Below, piece by piece: positions 37,103 through 46,492 of a stretch of 64,000 bases of DNA (positions are counted from its first letter, which is position 1; the number at the start of each line of letters is the position of its first letter). The stretch is taken from positions 62,001 through 126,000 of the forward strand of contig CANNFT010000003.1 of assembly GCA_947503895.1 (NCBI GenBank), given 5' to 3'. This DNA comes from an uncultured Saccharospirillaceae bacterium. Lineage in GTDB: Bacteria; Pseudomonadota; Gammaproteobacteria; Pseudomonadales; Oceanobacteraceae. A program made the translations under genes and the position numbers. Below the pieces are notes generated by a model. The model was not told the DNA's origin. It did not search any database and saw only the letters and a list, made by a program, of their open reading frames with translations.

Positions 37103-37587
37103 GGATATATCCTTATTTCTAATAAGCAGGCTGGTCTTAATCGCTATTCGCTAATTGGCAACACATTTGAACGCGGGTTGCTACAGTTGCTCGGCGAAAT
37201 TGGCCTAGTTTAATGCGGTAACAAAGTAACCGCCTAGAATTCACCAATAATTGGCAGGCTGAATACTTAATCACCGTTGCGCTGTTGTCAATAAAACATA
37301 CCTTTAGGTGGATGATAAATTAAGGTTTTTGTGACATAGCTTAGCGCTTCCCTTCCGCGGGCGAGCACATACAAGGTAAATCTAATTCCTGCCTGAAAGC
37401 GATTGATAACGGTTTGTGGTCTTCATGGATACTTTAGCCCAACTGGAGAATGGCTAGAAACCGTCTAAACTTTGTTAAGCAAAAAGTGGCTTAGAACGAA
37501 AAAAGCTCTAGCCTAGTTGGGGCAGTAACGACTGTAATGCGGCTTTTGGTGAACAATATACGTGCCATAATTAAGTACTCGCTGAAC
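37103..37587. other. Divergent intergenic region
   Basis: About 485 bases between the small periplasmic protein (-) and a binding-protein-like gene (+). A weak GCGGT/ACCGC pairing lies near 37216. I see no gene or strong regulatory pattern. The frame of the downstream gene could start as early as 37537. Confidence 0.4.
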
Positions 37588-38412
37588 ATGCAGAAGAGGT
37601 TAAGGGCCGCCTTTCAATGGGCGATATGCCTATGGATCTCGGGGGGGTTATGCCTCGCATGGACAGAAGAGGCAGAACTATGGGTGCCAATGGTGACGGA
37701 CAGCCCTGATCAGCACCTGTATTTTCATGATATTCTGCAGTCCGCCTTCAAGGAGGCAGGTCATTCGCTGACCATTCATGTGGTTCGTCTTCCTCAGTTA
37801 CGCATGCACCATATGATGGATACGGGTGGTATATCTCTGACATGGATGATTCAATCGCAAGAACGTGATGCCGCTTATGTTCCGATCGCAATTGGGTTGA
37901 CTGAAGGGCTGATTGGTAAGCGTATCCTTTTTATCAAGGCTGAACATCAAGCCTTATACTCAGGTGTTAAAACGTTGGATGATTTCCGCGCATTAGGGCG
38001 AGTCGGTGCAATGGGGGAGTCGTGGTTTGATGTCGAGATTTGGAAGGCTAATAACCTGCCATACAAAACGCGAAGCGGAAACTGGAAAAGTATATTTGGC
38101 ATGGTTGAACGCGGACATCTCTACGATTATTTTTCCAGAGGCGCAAATGAAATATTGGTTGAATCGAAACTCTATCCGAATCTACACGTCGAAGAAACGC
38201 TGGTATTAGAATACAATCGTGACATCTATTTTTATTTAAGTAAATCGGGTGCGCACGCTGGAATGGCGCACGAATCATTGCTGAAAACCGTCTTAGGACG
38301 AGCGAAGAAGACAGGCATGATTAAGCGCATGGTCGAGAAATATTGGGGGGCAGATCTCAAGCAATTAAATATGAAAAATCGCACTCGGTTGCTGCTCAAA
38401 ACGCCAGATTAA
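37588..38412 (+). CDS. Periplasmic solute-binding-like protein (SBP_bac_3 type, divergent)
   Basis: A 274-residue protein beginning with a good signal peptide (about 1-24, ending LCLAWT). The rest reads as a two-lobe extracellular binding domain: LWVPMVTDSP ... LQSAFKEAGHS, LDDFRALGRVGAMG, and the ending MVEKYWG. No transporter genes are adjacent, so it may be an orphan binding protein or a sensor-like part. Frame extends to ATG 37537, but the chosen start places the signal peptide at the N-terminus. Confidence 0.65.
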   Translation: MQKRLRAAFQWAICLWISGGLCLAWTEEAELWVPMVTDSPDQHLYFHDILQSAFKEAGHSLTIHVVRLPQLRMHHMMDTGGISLTWMIQSQERDAAYVPIAIGLTEGLIGKRILFIKAEHQALYSGVKTLDDFRALGRVGAMGESWFDVEIWKANNLPYKTRSGNWKSIFGMVERGHLYDYFSRGANEILVESKLYPNLHVEETLVLEYNRDIYFYLSKSGAHAGMAHESLLKTVLGRAKKTGMIKRMVEKYWGADLKQLNMKNRTRLLLKTPD

Positions 38413-38548
38413 GCACACTTTTTGTTAAATGCTGTGTGCGGGCTATGAATTCGCGCCTGAAACATTTCAAAATGTCGGTCGTGTCTTTCCAATCAAAAGG
38501 GTGTGCTGTTAGAATCGCCCATTCATTCTGTATTGATCGAATCCTCAT

Positions 38549-38920
38549 ATGAAGTCATCCTTACCTGCGTTTATCTCTTTACTGTTTTTTAGCATAAGCA
38601 CATTTTCCCACGCGGAAAAACCTGTTTCGGATTTAAATGGTGAGATTAATCATTTATTGCAGTATGTTGCGAGGTCAGAGTGTTTGTTTATCAGAAATGG
38701 CTCTAGCCACTCTGGAAAAGACGCCGTTCCGCACATTCAAAAGAAATACCAATATTTCAATGATGACATTAAAACAGCTGAAGATTTCATTGAATACAGT
38801 GCCACCAAAAGCACGATGACCAAAAAACCCTATATGATTAAGTGTCCGGGTCAACCTGAGCGTAGTGCAAATCGCTGGTTGATGGAGGAACTGAAACGGT
38901 TTCGATTAAAGTCGGAATAA
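38549..38920 (+). CDS. DUF5329 family periplasmic protein
   Basis: A 123-residue exported protein: signal peptide 1-22 (FSHA), then INHLLQYVARSECLFIRNGSSHSG and a C-terminal KPYMIKCPGQPE. Both Cys and the FIRNG ... H segment are the DUF5329 pattern. Function unknown. It follows the binding-protein-like gene by 136 bases. Confidence 0.8.
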   Translation: MKSSLPAFISLLFFSISTFSHAEKPVSDLNGEINHLLQYVARSECLFIRNGSSHSGKDAVPHIQKKYQYFNDDIKTAEDFIEYSATKSTMTKKPYMIKCPGQPERSANRWLMEELKRFRLKSE

Positions 38921-38965
38921 CTGCAGAAATAGATGCAGTATGCTCACTATTTAAAGGCATTCTCG

Positions 38966-40036
38966 CTAGAGTGCCAGCCAGCTGCCCGGTAAGGGCACCA
39001 AAACAGCCATTCCCTTATCGGCTTGGTGTGACGTGCGAAGAAGCTTATCCATATTCAATAAAGGTAATGGGGTCGGTTGATTCCACCATGGTTGAAAAAA
39101 ATTCTCCCAGTGGCAATACATCAATGTTTGGGGTTGTAGCTGTTTGATTAATCCGGCGGGGTAGTGGTCTGCATTGTCAAAAGATGCGGCTGCAATAATG
39201 GCGAGGTCGAAGTTTTTTTGATCCGTTAATGTGGGTAAACCGATTGGAAAATCCGCTGCGGATGTTTGTAAAAAAATGCGCTTCAGGATGTTGTTTGCCG
39301 TAACCCTTTCATCCGAATTTGAGTAAGACCCATCCAGGAAGTCGATTACCCAGTTTATATTGGCCCCCTGTTTCCATTGAAATGCACTCTCTGGAGGGCG
39401 GTCGCTAGGGTTGTGGACCTCTCCCTGTATTAAGTTGATTGAGAGTAGTTGCGGTGCATGTTCTGAAGGTACACCTTTCATTCTAATCCATCCATCAGCA
39501 ATATAATTCCATTGCCGATCTAATGACTCGGCTGGAATTGGTATGAATGTGGAGTTTGGAAAAACAGAGTGAATCATGTTCAGGCTGGTCGGACTGCCAA
39601 GTATCCGCGCGTCAGCTTTTAAGTAGCCCTTTAGAGCTGGTAGATCCGCGATATGATCATAGTGACCGTGGCCGACGATAACGGCATCTACGTTTTGACG
39701 AGGAGGACCCAGAACTTTTGCGATTTGGTGTTGGTCACTCTTTAAACTAGACGCGGTGAGAACATCCCAAATACCATGGCTGGTATAAAATGGGTCCGAT
39801 AATATGCGGTAGTGCTTGTAGCGTATATCCAGTGCACCGACACCCAAGTATCGAACTTTTACAATCGTATGGATATCTTCATTTTCGGCCAGTAAGTTAT
39901 TCAGGCAGACATCGTTGCAGTCATAGGCTTGCCAAGTGTTGGTCAGGCTTACATGCCGATAACCCGCAATGCCTATAAAGTACATGCCAATGACTAAAAG
40001 CAATACGAGTACCGCGATTTTCATTATTTTGTACAT
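38966..40036 (-). CDS. Membrane-anchored MBL-fold hydrolase
   Basis: A 356-residue protein with an N-terminal membrane segment (about 5-26) and a metallo-beta-lactamase domain. Zinc ligands lie in VGHGHYDHIAD (about residues 121-131); a second His is in VPSEHAPQ. The domain with YLGVGALDIRY resembles UlaG-like or NAPE-PLD-like members. It should face the periplasm. Substrate unknown. It converges on the DUF5329 gene. Confidence 0.78.
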   Translation of the reverse strand: MYKIMKIAVLVLLLVIGMYFIGIAGYRHVSLTNTWQAYDCNDVCLNNLLAENEDIHTIVKVRYLGVGALDIRYKHYRILSDPFYTSHGIWDVLTASSLKSDQHQIAKVLGPPRQNVDAVIVGHGHYDHIADLPALKGYLKADARILGSPTSLNMIHSVFPNSTFIPIPAESLDRQWNYIADGWIRMKGVPSEHAPQLLSINLIQGEVHNPSDRPPESAFQWKQGANINWVIDFLDGSYSNSDERVTANNILKRIFLQTSAADFPIGLPTLTDQKNFDLAIIAAASFDNADHYPAGLIKQLQPQTLMYCHWENFFQPWWNQPTPLPLLNMDKLLRTSHQADKGMAVLVPLPGSWLAL

Positions 40037-40206
40037 ATCATTTTAACGTTAACCGAATCATGCTCAGAGAATACGACTCATGTATGGATTGTATGAGTGT
40101 AGAAGAGCATGATGCGATTCAGGCATAAGCTTTGTCACAATTGGCAGTGCGCCACGGTGAATGCAAAGCTGCCCATTGAAGTTTGGTTTCTTTTTTCGCT
40201 CATGCG

Positions 40207-41355
40207 TCAGAGCACTAACAACCCCCAAAGTAAACAGATTCCCACCAGTACACTGATATGTGCATTGAATACTTTTAGTAGTGCGAACAAAAATAGAGCG
40301 AATGCCACGTCTAGTTTGTCAGTTATGGCTTGTGTAAATACAGGTTGATAGCATGTCGCGATCAATAGCCCAACCACTGCGGCATTGACGCTACTGATTG
40401 CGGCAGAAAACACGGAGTGATTGGCCAGTGTTCTCCAGCTTTTATGAAAAACAAGCACCAGTAAAAAGCCCGGTAAAAATATACCTGCTGTTGCGATGAG
40501 TGCGCCTATCCATGGTGTCTCGTGTGCCATAGCACCTAGAAATGTAGCAAAAGTGAACATAGGCCCCGGAACGGCTTGCGCCGCGGCATAGCCAGCAAGA
40601 AATTCGTCGGGTGTGACAAGGCCTGTCATCTGTTGTTCCAATAGTGGTAAGACAACGTGACCACCACCAAAAACTAGACTGCCCGCAACAAATGAGCCTG
40701 TAAATAAATTAAGAGTGAAATATAGGCATACCGCGAGCAATACAAAAAATAGGGCGAGTAAACCCAAATTTGGTCGTGCGAAATGTGTTTGCGGTGCTTT
40801 GAGAGAAGGTGTTTCTTGTTTGTTATGATGTATGAATAATGAACCTATGATAGCGGCACCGACTAATGCTGCAATTTGATGATAAGGAAAATTGGCCAGA
40901 AGCAAGAAAATGGCAGTCATTAAAGCAATGGCTTTCAATACTTTAGTTTGACAAAAGTTTTTGGCCATACCGAGTGTGGCATCGATCACCACGACCAGTG
41001 CTAATAATTTAAAGGCTTGTAGCAGTCCCGAAAAGCCATCTGAGTTACTAAATGACTGGTAACCGACTGCGAGCGATAACATAATTAAAAATGAGGGTAA
41101 CGTAAAAGAAATAAATGCGAGACAAGCGCCGATCAAACCCCCTCGGTGTAATCCAATTGAAAAGCCAACCTGACTCGATCCAGGACCCGGCAAGAATTGA
41201 CTTAGTGCCACCAGCTGTCCGTAATGCTCCTGATCTAACCACCTTTTTTCTTCTACAAATACTTTCCGGAAATAGCCAATGTGTGCAGCTGGCCCACCAA
41301 AACTTATGCAACCCAGCCAAAAAAATGAATAAATGATTTCGAAGTATTGTTTCAT
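40207..41355 (-). CDS. chrA: Chromate transporter family protein ChrA
   Basis: A 382-residue two-domain CHR protein. The first domain has FGGPAAHIGYFRKVFVEE and LPGPGSSQVGFSIG; the second repeats the pattern with FGGGHVVLPLLEQQM and AAAQAVPGPMFTFATFLG. It is of usual length for bidomain ChrA, which exports chromate. No chrB regulator is nearby. The start MKQYFE was chosen by family fit; the frame extends eight codons upstream. Confidence 0.85.
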   Translation of the reverse strand: MKQYFEIIYSFFWLGCISFGGPAAHIGYFRKVFVEEKRWLDQEHYGQLVALSQFLPGPGSSQVGFSIGLHRGGLIGACLAFISFTLPSFLIMLSLAVGYQSFSNSDGFSGLLQAFKLLALVVVIDATLGMAKNFCQTKVLKAIALMTAIFLLLANFPYHQIAALVGAAIIGSLFIHHNKQETPSLKAPQTHFARPNLGLLALFFVLLAVCLYFTLNLFTGSFVAGSLVFGGGHVVLPLLEQQMTGLVTPDEFLAGYAAAQAVPGPMFTFATFLGAMAHETPWIGALIATAGIFLPGFLLVLVFHKSWRTLANHSVFSAAISSVNAAVVGLLIATCYQPVFTQAITDKLDVAFALFLFALLKVFNAHISVLVGICLLWGLLVL

Positions 41356-41561
41356 ATTATGTTTGTAATTGAATTGCACATGGTCAAAACGCCATTGAGT
41401 GAAATGGCAGCGTTTATCATCGAGCGGACATTTTACATTTTTTGGAACGTGAGGGTAGCCGCTGTTTTTCGATGCCTCTCATCACTCTGTCAGTTATTGG
41501 GGTGATTTCGGTTGATTTGAAGTTGGTGAGATTCTCGTTTTGATCAATGTTTGGATGGTGA

Positions 41562-41652
41562 AAGCTGACCAATCGGTCTGTTTTTTTGCGGTGATAAATA
41601 ACTTATTGGTTGGTCAGCTTATCTATTCGGCACACTAGAATATCGGTATAAT
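41562..41652 (+). promoter_or_regulatory. Inverted repeat and promoter upstream of gpt
   Basis: AAGCTGACCAATC (41562-41574) and GGTTGGTCAGCTT (41608-41620) are inverted with one mismatch and 33 bases apart. A TATAAT sequence at 41647-41652 lies 38 bases before the gpt start codon and could be its -10 element; no clear -35 is seen. The repeat would lie upstream of the promoter, where a regulator could bind. Confidence 0.4.
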
Positions 41653-41689
41653 CGCGCGCCACTTCAAGCCAGTTAGATAGGAATAGGCT

Positions 41690-42181
41690 ATGTCGCAGTC
41701 ACCTTATAATCGTGATTTCCCCGTATCATGGCAAGAGCTTCATCGTGATGCGAAAGCATTGTCATGGCGTCTGCTTGAGTTGGGCCCTTGGAAAGGCATT
41801 ATCGCCATTACCAGAGGTGGAATGATACCGGCCGCCATCATCGCGCGTGAGTTAGACATTCGACTTATCGACACTATTTGTATTACGAGCTACGAAAGCG
41901 GCGAAGATGGGCAGGCTCAACAACAGGGTGAATTCAACATATTAAAGGGGGTTGAAGGGGATGGTGAGGGCTACATTCTCGTCGATGATCTCGTTGATAC
42001 CGGAAAGACCGCAGAAGTAGTTCGTAAAATGGTTCCAAAGGCACACTTGGCCACGGTTTACGCTAAGCCGGAAGGGCGACCGCAAGTGGACACCTTTATT
42101 ACCGAAGTCGGACAGGATACATGGATTCGCTTCCCGTGGGATATGGAATACACCTTCGCGACGCCTATCGCTGATCGCTAA
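41690..42181 (+). CDS. gpt: Xanthine-guanine phosphoribosyltransferase
   Basis: A 163-residue phosphoribosyltransferase. The PRPP motif [12 protein letters not shown] (about residues 92-103) and the ITRGGMIPA loop are as in Gpt, and the C-terminal WIRFPWD is the purine-recognition part. It salvages guanine and xanthine. An AGGA sequence precedes the ATG. It is transcribed alone. Confidence 0.94.
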   Translation: MSQSPYNRDFPVSWQELHRDAKALSWRLLELGPWKGIIAITRGGMIPAAIIARELDIRLIDTICITSYESGEDGQAQQQGEFNILKGVEGDGEGYILVDDLVDTGKTAEVVRKMVPKAHLATVYAKPEGRPQVDTFITEVGQDTWIRFPWDMEYTFATPIADR

Positions 42182-42657
42182 TAAACCCTTAGTGTTTAGG
42201 CATAGGGGAGTTGAGTGTGATATTGGCTAGCACAAGACATGTGGCGCCGATGTCGTTAAGCCATTAAAAGTGAAAATTGATACTTCAGTTGGCAAAATGT
42301 TAGCGGTGGAAAGGCTAACTATGTAAATTGAATATCTAGCATCACGGTTACACATCAGTTAAGTGAGCGATGTAGTCCATGTGGACGCATCGCTGCTTAG
42401 TCATCATTAATTTACGTCGAACAACCACTTAATCCAATTTAAAAAAACCCCGTCATTTTCCTTTCTTAAATTTCAGTATTTAAAAACGATCAAGCCATTC
42501 CAATAATGACTTGTCGAATACAGCCATGCTCATAATTTTTCTTGATTTTTTGTGTGTGATTAGAAATTTCTAATTAAAAGCGCAGTGTCTAAAACGATGT
42601 GAGTGCTTTACATGAGGTTGTTTTATTTAAAGTACGTTTTTAATTTTTAATCGACAA

Positions 42658-42706
42658 TTGCCAGAAATTGTCTATTTAATTTATATTAATTGAACAATCA
42701 ATAAAA
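42658..42706 (+). promoter_or_regulatory. Sigma70 promoter overlapped by BetI-like operator
   Basis: TTGCCA (42658-42663) and TATATT (42682-42687) are 18 bases apart. The dyad ATTGA-ACAA-TCAAT (42689-42702) starts right after the -10 and would cover the start of transcription. The 22 bases 42685-42706 match the minus strand of 31324-31345 with a single difference. Confidence 0.65.
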
Positions 42707-42712
42707 AACATG

Positions 42713-42772
42713 AGCGCAAAAAATGAGTGCTTAAGACTCGTTTTCTGCGCTTTTCGAATTAGATCAGCGCAG
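42713..42772 (+). promoter_or_regulatory. Leader with two mutually exclusive stems
   Basis: AGCGCA (42713-42718) and AAAATGAGT (42720-42728) pair with TGCGCT (42746-42751) and ACTCGTTTT (42736-42744), a 15-bp stem with one mismatch, followed by TTTT. The segment CTGCGCT (42745-42751) can instead pair with AGCGCAG (42766-42772). The first form looks like a weak terminator, the second would disrupt it. Confidence 0.5.
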
Positions 42773-42952
42773 AAAAATGTAATAAAAGACGGTATTAGTC
42801 TAGCTTTTTTGATTAACACGGCCACTCTATGTTACGGTGACCGCGAATTCTGGCACTACTGGTTTACGTAAATGGAAATTTTGAAATCCCTTCATGCTGC
42901 TTCCTCTGCCCACATCGGTATTGTAGGGCTCGTCATCTAGTCCATAACCCCT

Positions 42953-43066
42953 ATGAAAAACCTTCTGATTCGCACCCAATATCAAGAATATGTTCATTCA
43001 TGCATTTATGAGGCATTGGGATTAGACGTTACCACCGATAGTAATCATGTATACACAGAGCGATGA
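42953..43066 (+). CDS. Possible 37-residue leader ORF
   Basis: ATG to TGA reads MKNLLIRTQYQEYVHSCIYE and continues to NHVYTER. No clear ribosome site precedes it. A 22-codon frame (42872-42940) lies just upstream. Its position in the leader of a transporter operon makes a regulatory peptide possible; it may also be chance. Confidence 0.22.
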   Translation: MKNLLIRTQYQEYVHSCIYEALGLDVTTDSNHVYTER

Positions 43067-43140
43067 GTCAGAGTGAGACAACTAACATCAACTATTTTTG
43101 ATCGCTCATAAAATTTATTACAAGAATTTTGATGCTTAAT

Positions 43141-44352
43141 ATGAAAACCAAGTTATCAGTCAAAAACTTATACAAGATTTTCGGGCAGCATCCCGATAAA
43201 GCTTTAAAGTTATTGGACGCCGGCAAAGATAAAGACGAAATATTTGACGAGACGGGTCAAGCCGTCGGGGTTCAAAATGCATCCTTTGACATTAAAGAAG
43301 GTGAAATTTTTGTCATAATGGGATTATCCGGTTCAGGCAAATCGACCATTGTGCGAATGCTTAATCGACTCATTGAACCTACTCAAGGACAAGTATTGCT
43401 CGATGGCGTTGATATCGCCAAAATGAACGATGAAGAGCTTCGTCAAATTAGGCTCCATAAAATTTCCATGGTCTTCCAAAGTTTCGCATTGATGCCCCAC
43501 CTCACTGTTCGTGAAAACGTATCCTTTGGATTAGGTCTCGCAGCAGAAATCGAACACGCTGAACAAGTTAAACGGGCAGATGAAGCATTAGAGCGCGTTG
43601 GTTTGCTGGCAAATGGTGATAGCTTTCCGAGTGAATTATCTGGTGGGATGCAGCAGCGTGTCGGACTGGCCCGTGCACTGTGTATTAATCCCGATGTACT
43701 GCTTATGGATGAAGCATTTAGTGCATTAGATCCTTTAATCCGCAGTGAAATGCAGGATGAACTATTACGATTGCAAGCAGAAGATCGGCGCACGATTGTC
43801 TTTATCTCTCATGACTTAGATGAGGCCGTTCGCATTGGTGATCGTATTGCTATTATGCAAGATGGTGTGGTCGTTCAGGTCGGCACACCGGATGATATTA
43901 TTAACTCACCAGCCAATGACTACGTTCGATCGTTTTTCAGAGGGGTTGATATCTCTACTGTACTGAGTGCAAAAGATCTGGCCCAAACTCAGCAGCCCAT
44001 AATAATTCAAAAACAGTCCACTCAGTGTTTGAATTCCGCACTTCAACAACTGCAAGGAGCGGATGAACACTATGGTTATGTCGTCGATGAGCAGCATCAA
44101 TTTGTCGGCGTCGTGTCAACTGACTCCATTGAAAGTGCGCAACAATCTAATTTATTGATGGGGGATGCGTATTTATCAAGCCCAGACAAAATCCTTTTTG
44201 ATACACCTGTGTCTCAATTGATATCCGCAGTAGCCCACGCACCTTGTGCGCCACCCGTCGTGGATGATTCCGGAAAGCTAATTGGTGTTATCAGTAAGAC
44301 CTTATTGTTAGATGCACTGGACAGACAGGAGACCCAGAATGAGTCAAGATAA
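43141..44352 (+). CDS. proV: Glycine betaine/proline-type ABC transporter ATPase, ProV-like
   Basis: A 403-residue ATPase. The N-terminus [12 protein letters not shown] followed by [11 protein letters not shown] aligns with E. coli ProV, which guided the start; in-frame TTG 43129 and ATG 43132 also exist. Walker [10 protein letters not shown], signature LSGGMQQR and Walker [13 protein letters not shown] are intact. The C-terminal part (about 275-403) holds a CBS pair (VVSTDS, GVISKT) typical of osmosensing ATPases. It overlaps the permease gene by 14 bases. Paralogous to the choV gene at 24509-25678. Confidence 0.9.
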   Translation: MKTKLSVKNLYKIFGQHPDKALKLLDAGKDKDEIFDETGQAVGVQNASFDIKEGEIFVIMGLSGSGKSTIVRMLNRLIEPTQGQVLLDGVDIAKMNDEELRQIRLHKISMVFQSFALMPHLTVRENVSFGLGLAAEIEHAEQVKRADEALERVGLLANGDSFPSELSGGMQQRVGLARALCINPDVLLMDEAFSALDPLIRSEMQDELLRLQAEDRRTIVFISHDLDEAVRIGDRIAIMQDGVVVQVGTPDDIINSPANDYVRSFFRGVDISTVLSAKDLAQTQQPIIIQKQSTQCLNSALQQLQGADEHYGYVVDEQHQFVGVVSTDSIESAQQSNLLMGDAYLSSPDKILFDTPVSQLISAVAHAPCAPPVVDDSGKLIGVISKTLLLDALDRQETQNESR

Positions 44353-45280
44353 TGCTTGGGCTGTTCCGGACGATACGCAAGAAAGCGATTACCTTTCAGC
44401 AAAAAGCGCACAAGATGAGCGTGCTTACAGTTTACTGGAACCGTTCGATGTGGATGGTGGAATCATTCCGCTCGATCAAGGTGTCGATATTCTCATTGAT
44501 GCCGTGGTGCCTGTATTGCGCCCAGTATTTCAAATCATGGCTCAACCCATAGGTTGGTGTTTAAACGCGATTGAGTATACGCTTTTATTGATACCAGCCC
44601 CCTTAGCCATCATTCTGTTAGCCTTAATTGCTTGGAAGCTTTCCACTAAAAAAATAGCCATTGGCACCGGATTAGGCTTATTAATGGTGGGATTGATCGG
44701 CGCATGGAACGAAGCCATGGTGACGTTATCGCTTGTTATTACGTCATTATTCTTTTGTATATTGATTGGTTTACCCATCGGTATTTGGTTATCCCGAAGC
44801 GATCGAGCACTGTCTATCGTGCGACCGATTCTCGATGCCATGCAAACGACTCCAGCGTTTGTATATTTAATCCCCATCGTCATGCTATTCAGCCCAGGCA
44901 AAGTGGCTGGCGTAGTCGTGACGATTATATTTGCTGTTCCCCCCATGATTCGATTGACAAACTTAGGTATTCGGCAGGTGCCTGAAGACTTGATCGAAGC
45001 TGCAAAGGCGTTTGGCACCAATCGACGCCAATTGCTACTCAAGGTTCAACTTCCACTAGCAATGCCCACGATAATGGCCGGCGTGAATCAAACGTTGATG
45101 CTTGGTCTATCTATGGTCGTTATTGCGTCAATGATTGCTGTACCGGGGCTAGGTCTCATGGTGTTGCAAGGCATTGGTCGAAACGATATAGGAATCGCGA
45201 CCGTTGGTGGATTGGGGATAGTGGTGCTTGCTATCGCGCTTGATCGAATTACCCAGCACATAGGTAATCAGCGAGCATAA
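44339..45280 (+). CDS. proW: Glycine betaine/proline-type ABC transporter permease, ProW-like
   Basis: A 313-residue permease. An acidic cytoplasmic N-terminal extension of about 55 residues precedes the membrane part, as in ProW. The MetI-type loop [22 protein letters not shown] contacts the ATPase. ATG 44339 is chosen because AGGAG (44327-44331) lies seven bases upstream. It overlaps the ATPase gene and is followed by a stem-loop and the binding-protein gene. Confidence 0.92.
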   Translation: MSQDNAWAVPDDTQESDYLSAKSAQDERAYSLLEPFDVDGGIIPLDQGVDILIDAVVPVLRPVFQIMAQPIGWCLNAIEYTLLLIPAPLAIILLALIAWKLSTKKIAIGTGLGLLMVGLIGAWNEAMVTLSLVITSLFFCILIGLPIGIWLSRSDRALSIVRPILDAMQTTPAFVYLIPIVMLFSPGKVAGVVVTIIFAVPPMIRLTNLGIRQVPEDLIEAAKAFGTNRRQLLLKVQLPLAMPTIMAGVNQTLMLGLSMVVIASMIAVPGLGLMVLQGIGRNDIGIATVGGLGIVVLAIALDRITQHIGNQRA

Positions 45281-45289
45281 GCGACAGCG

Positions 45290-45310
45290 ATACCATCGGA
45301 AAGATGGTAT
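45290..45310 (+). promoter_or_regulatory. Intercistronic stem-loop between proW-like and proX-like genes
   Basis: ATACCATC and GATGGTAT pair perfectly around GGAAA. No T-run follows. As with the stem before choW, it may tune expression of the binding protein relative to the membrane parts. Confidence 0.55.
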
Positions 45311-45349
45311 GAAATAACAATAATTAAAACTCAAAAGAGGAAAATAAAA

Positions 45350-46369
45350 ATGAAAAGTATTAGATGGCCACTGGTCTTATCTATATTAATGAGCTCCGTA
45401 CTGGTGGGTTGTGGTGATCCGTCTGGGGATGCTTCTTCCGCCAATGCGTCTAAACCTGGTGCAGGTGTGAAAGTCACTGGGTTTCACAGCCCAATCGCTG
45501 AAGAAAAGTTTCAGACGGTGGTGATTCAACGAGCATTGGAAGAGCTGGGTTATGATGTCCAACCTATACAAGAAGTGGACTATTCAGCAGGCTATACGGC
45601 TATTGCTCAAAATGATATTCAATGGACCGCTGTTAGCTGGGATCCGCTGCACAATCAAATGTACGAAAACTCTGGCGGTGAAGAAAAATTTGTTAAGAAA
45701 GGGCATTACATCACGGGTGCAGCGCAAGGCTACCTCATTGACCAAGTGACTGCTGAAAAGCACAACATAAAAACCATTAACGATTTGAAAAAGCCCGAAA
45801 TTGCTAAACTTTTCGATTACACAGGAGATGGGAAAGCGGACTTGACGGGTTGCCAACCGGGCTGGGGCTGCGAAAAAGTGATCAATCATCAGCTTGATAA
45901 CTTTGGTCTTCGCGACACGGTAAACCATGTACAAGGTTCTTATGCCGCGATCATCGGCGATACCATTCAGCGCTACAAAGCGGGCAACCCTATTCTTTAT
46001 TACACTTGGACGCCTTACTGGGTGTCAGGCGTATTGGTTCCGGGTGTAGATGTCGTTTGGCTGGAGGTTGAACGTTCTGAGCATCCTCAAGGCATTGATA
46101 CACAGCTATCCAATGGTAAGAATTACGGATTCAGTGTGAACAGTGAGCGCATCGTCGCTAACAAAGCCTTCACCGATGCTAACCCTGTTGCTGGTAAACT
46201 TTTCGAAGTAGCTCAAATGGGCATCAATGCAATTTCGGCACAAAATCGTTTGATTTCTGAAGGTGAAAACACGGTTGCTGACGTCGAGCGCCATGCGGAT
46301 AACTGGATTAAGAAGAATCGCTCTGACTTCGATAAGTGGTTAACAGCGGCGCGTGCTGTAGCCAACTAA
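45350..46369 (+). CDS. proX: Betaine-type substrate-binding lipoprotein, ProX-like
   Basis: A 339-residue binding protein. The N-terminus ends in a lipobox (SVLVGC, Cys near residue 22), so it is a lipoprotein, unlike soluble E. coli ProX. Trp-rich segments WTAVSWDPLHN and YYTWTPYWVSGVLVPGVDVVWLEV match the ProX betaine-binding pattern. GAGGAAAA precedes the ATG. Substrate is probably glycine betaine, proline betaine or a relative. Confidence 0.9.
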   Translation: MKSIRWPLVLSILMSSVLVGCGDPSGDASSANASKPGAGVKVTGFHSPIAEEKFQTVVIQRALEELGYDVQPIQEVDYSAGYTAIAQNDIQWTAVSWDPLHNQMYENSGGEEKFVKKGHYITGAAQGYLIDQVTAEKHNIKTINDLKKPEIAKLFDYTGDGKADLTGCQPGWGCEKVINHQLDNFGLRDTVNHVQGSYAAIIGDTIQRYKAGNPILYYTWTPYWVSGVLVPGVDVVWLEVERSEHPQGIDTQLSNGKNYGFSVNSERIVANKAFTDANPVAGKLFEVAQMGINAISAQNRLISEGENTVADVERHADNWIKKNRSDFDKWLTAARAVAN

Positions 46370-46391
46370 TCGTTATAAATGGTTGATTGTT

Positions 46392-46425
46392 AGTAAGAGA
46401 AGGTCGCTTCTTTCTCTTACTTTCA
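46392..46425 (+). terminator. Probable terminator of the ProVWX-type operon
   Basis: AGTAAGAGAA pairs with TTCTCTTACT, followed by TTC. The T-run is short. Confidence 0.55.
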
Positions 46426-46492
46426 ATCGGTCATGTACATCTTAAGAGCTAGGCCAGTCGATTGCCGATAGACAACGTTAAGCATTAACGTA

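Larger units (their letters stand above)
42182..43140. other. Long A/T-rich intergenic region upstream of the second osmoprotectant transporter
   Basis: About 960 bases. Downstream of gpt lies an AGCGATG/CATCGCT stem with inner TCCA/TGGA at 42366-42394. Then come a 7-bp hairpin GACAATT/AATTGTC (42653-42672), a promoter with BetI-like operator, and a structured leader with two short frames (22 codons at 42872-42940 and 37 codons at 42953-43066). Confidence 0.6.

Noticed and set aside
42366-42394. Terminator of gpt
   Set aside because: The stem is interrupted, lies 185 bases past the stop codon and has no T-run, so I did not call it a terminator.
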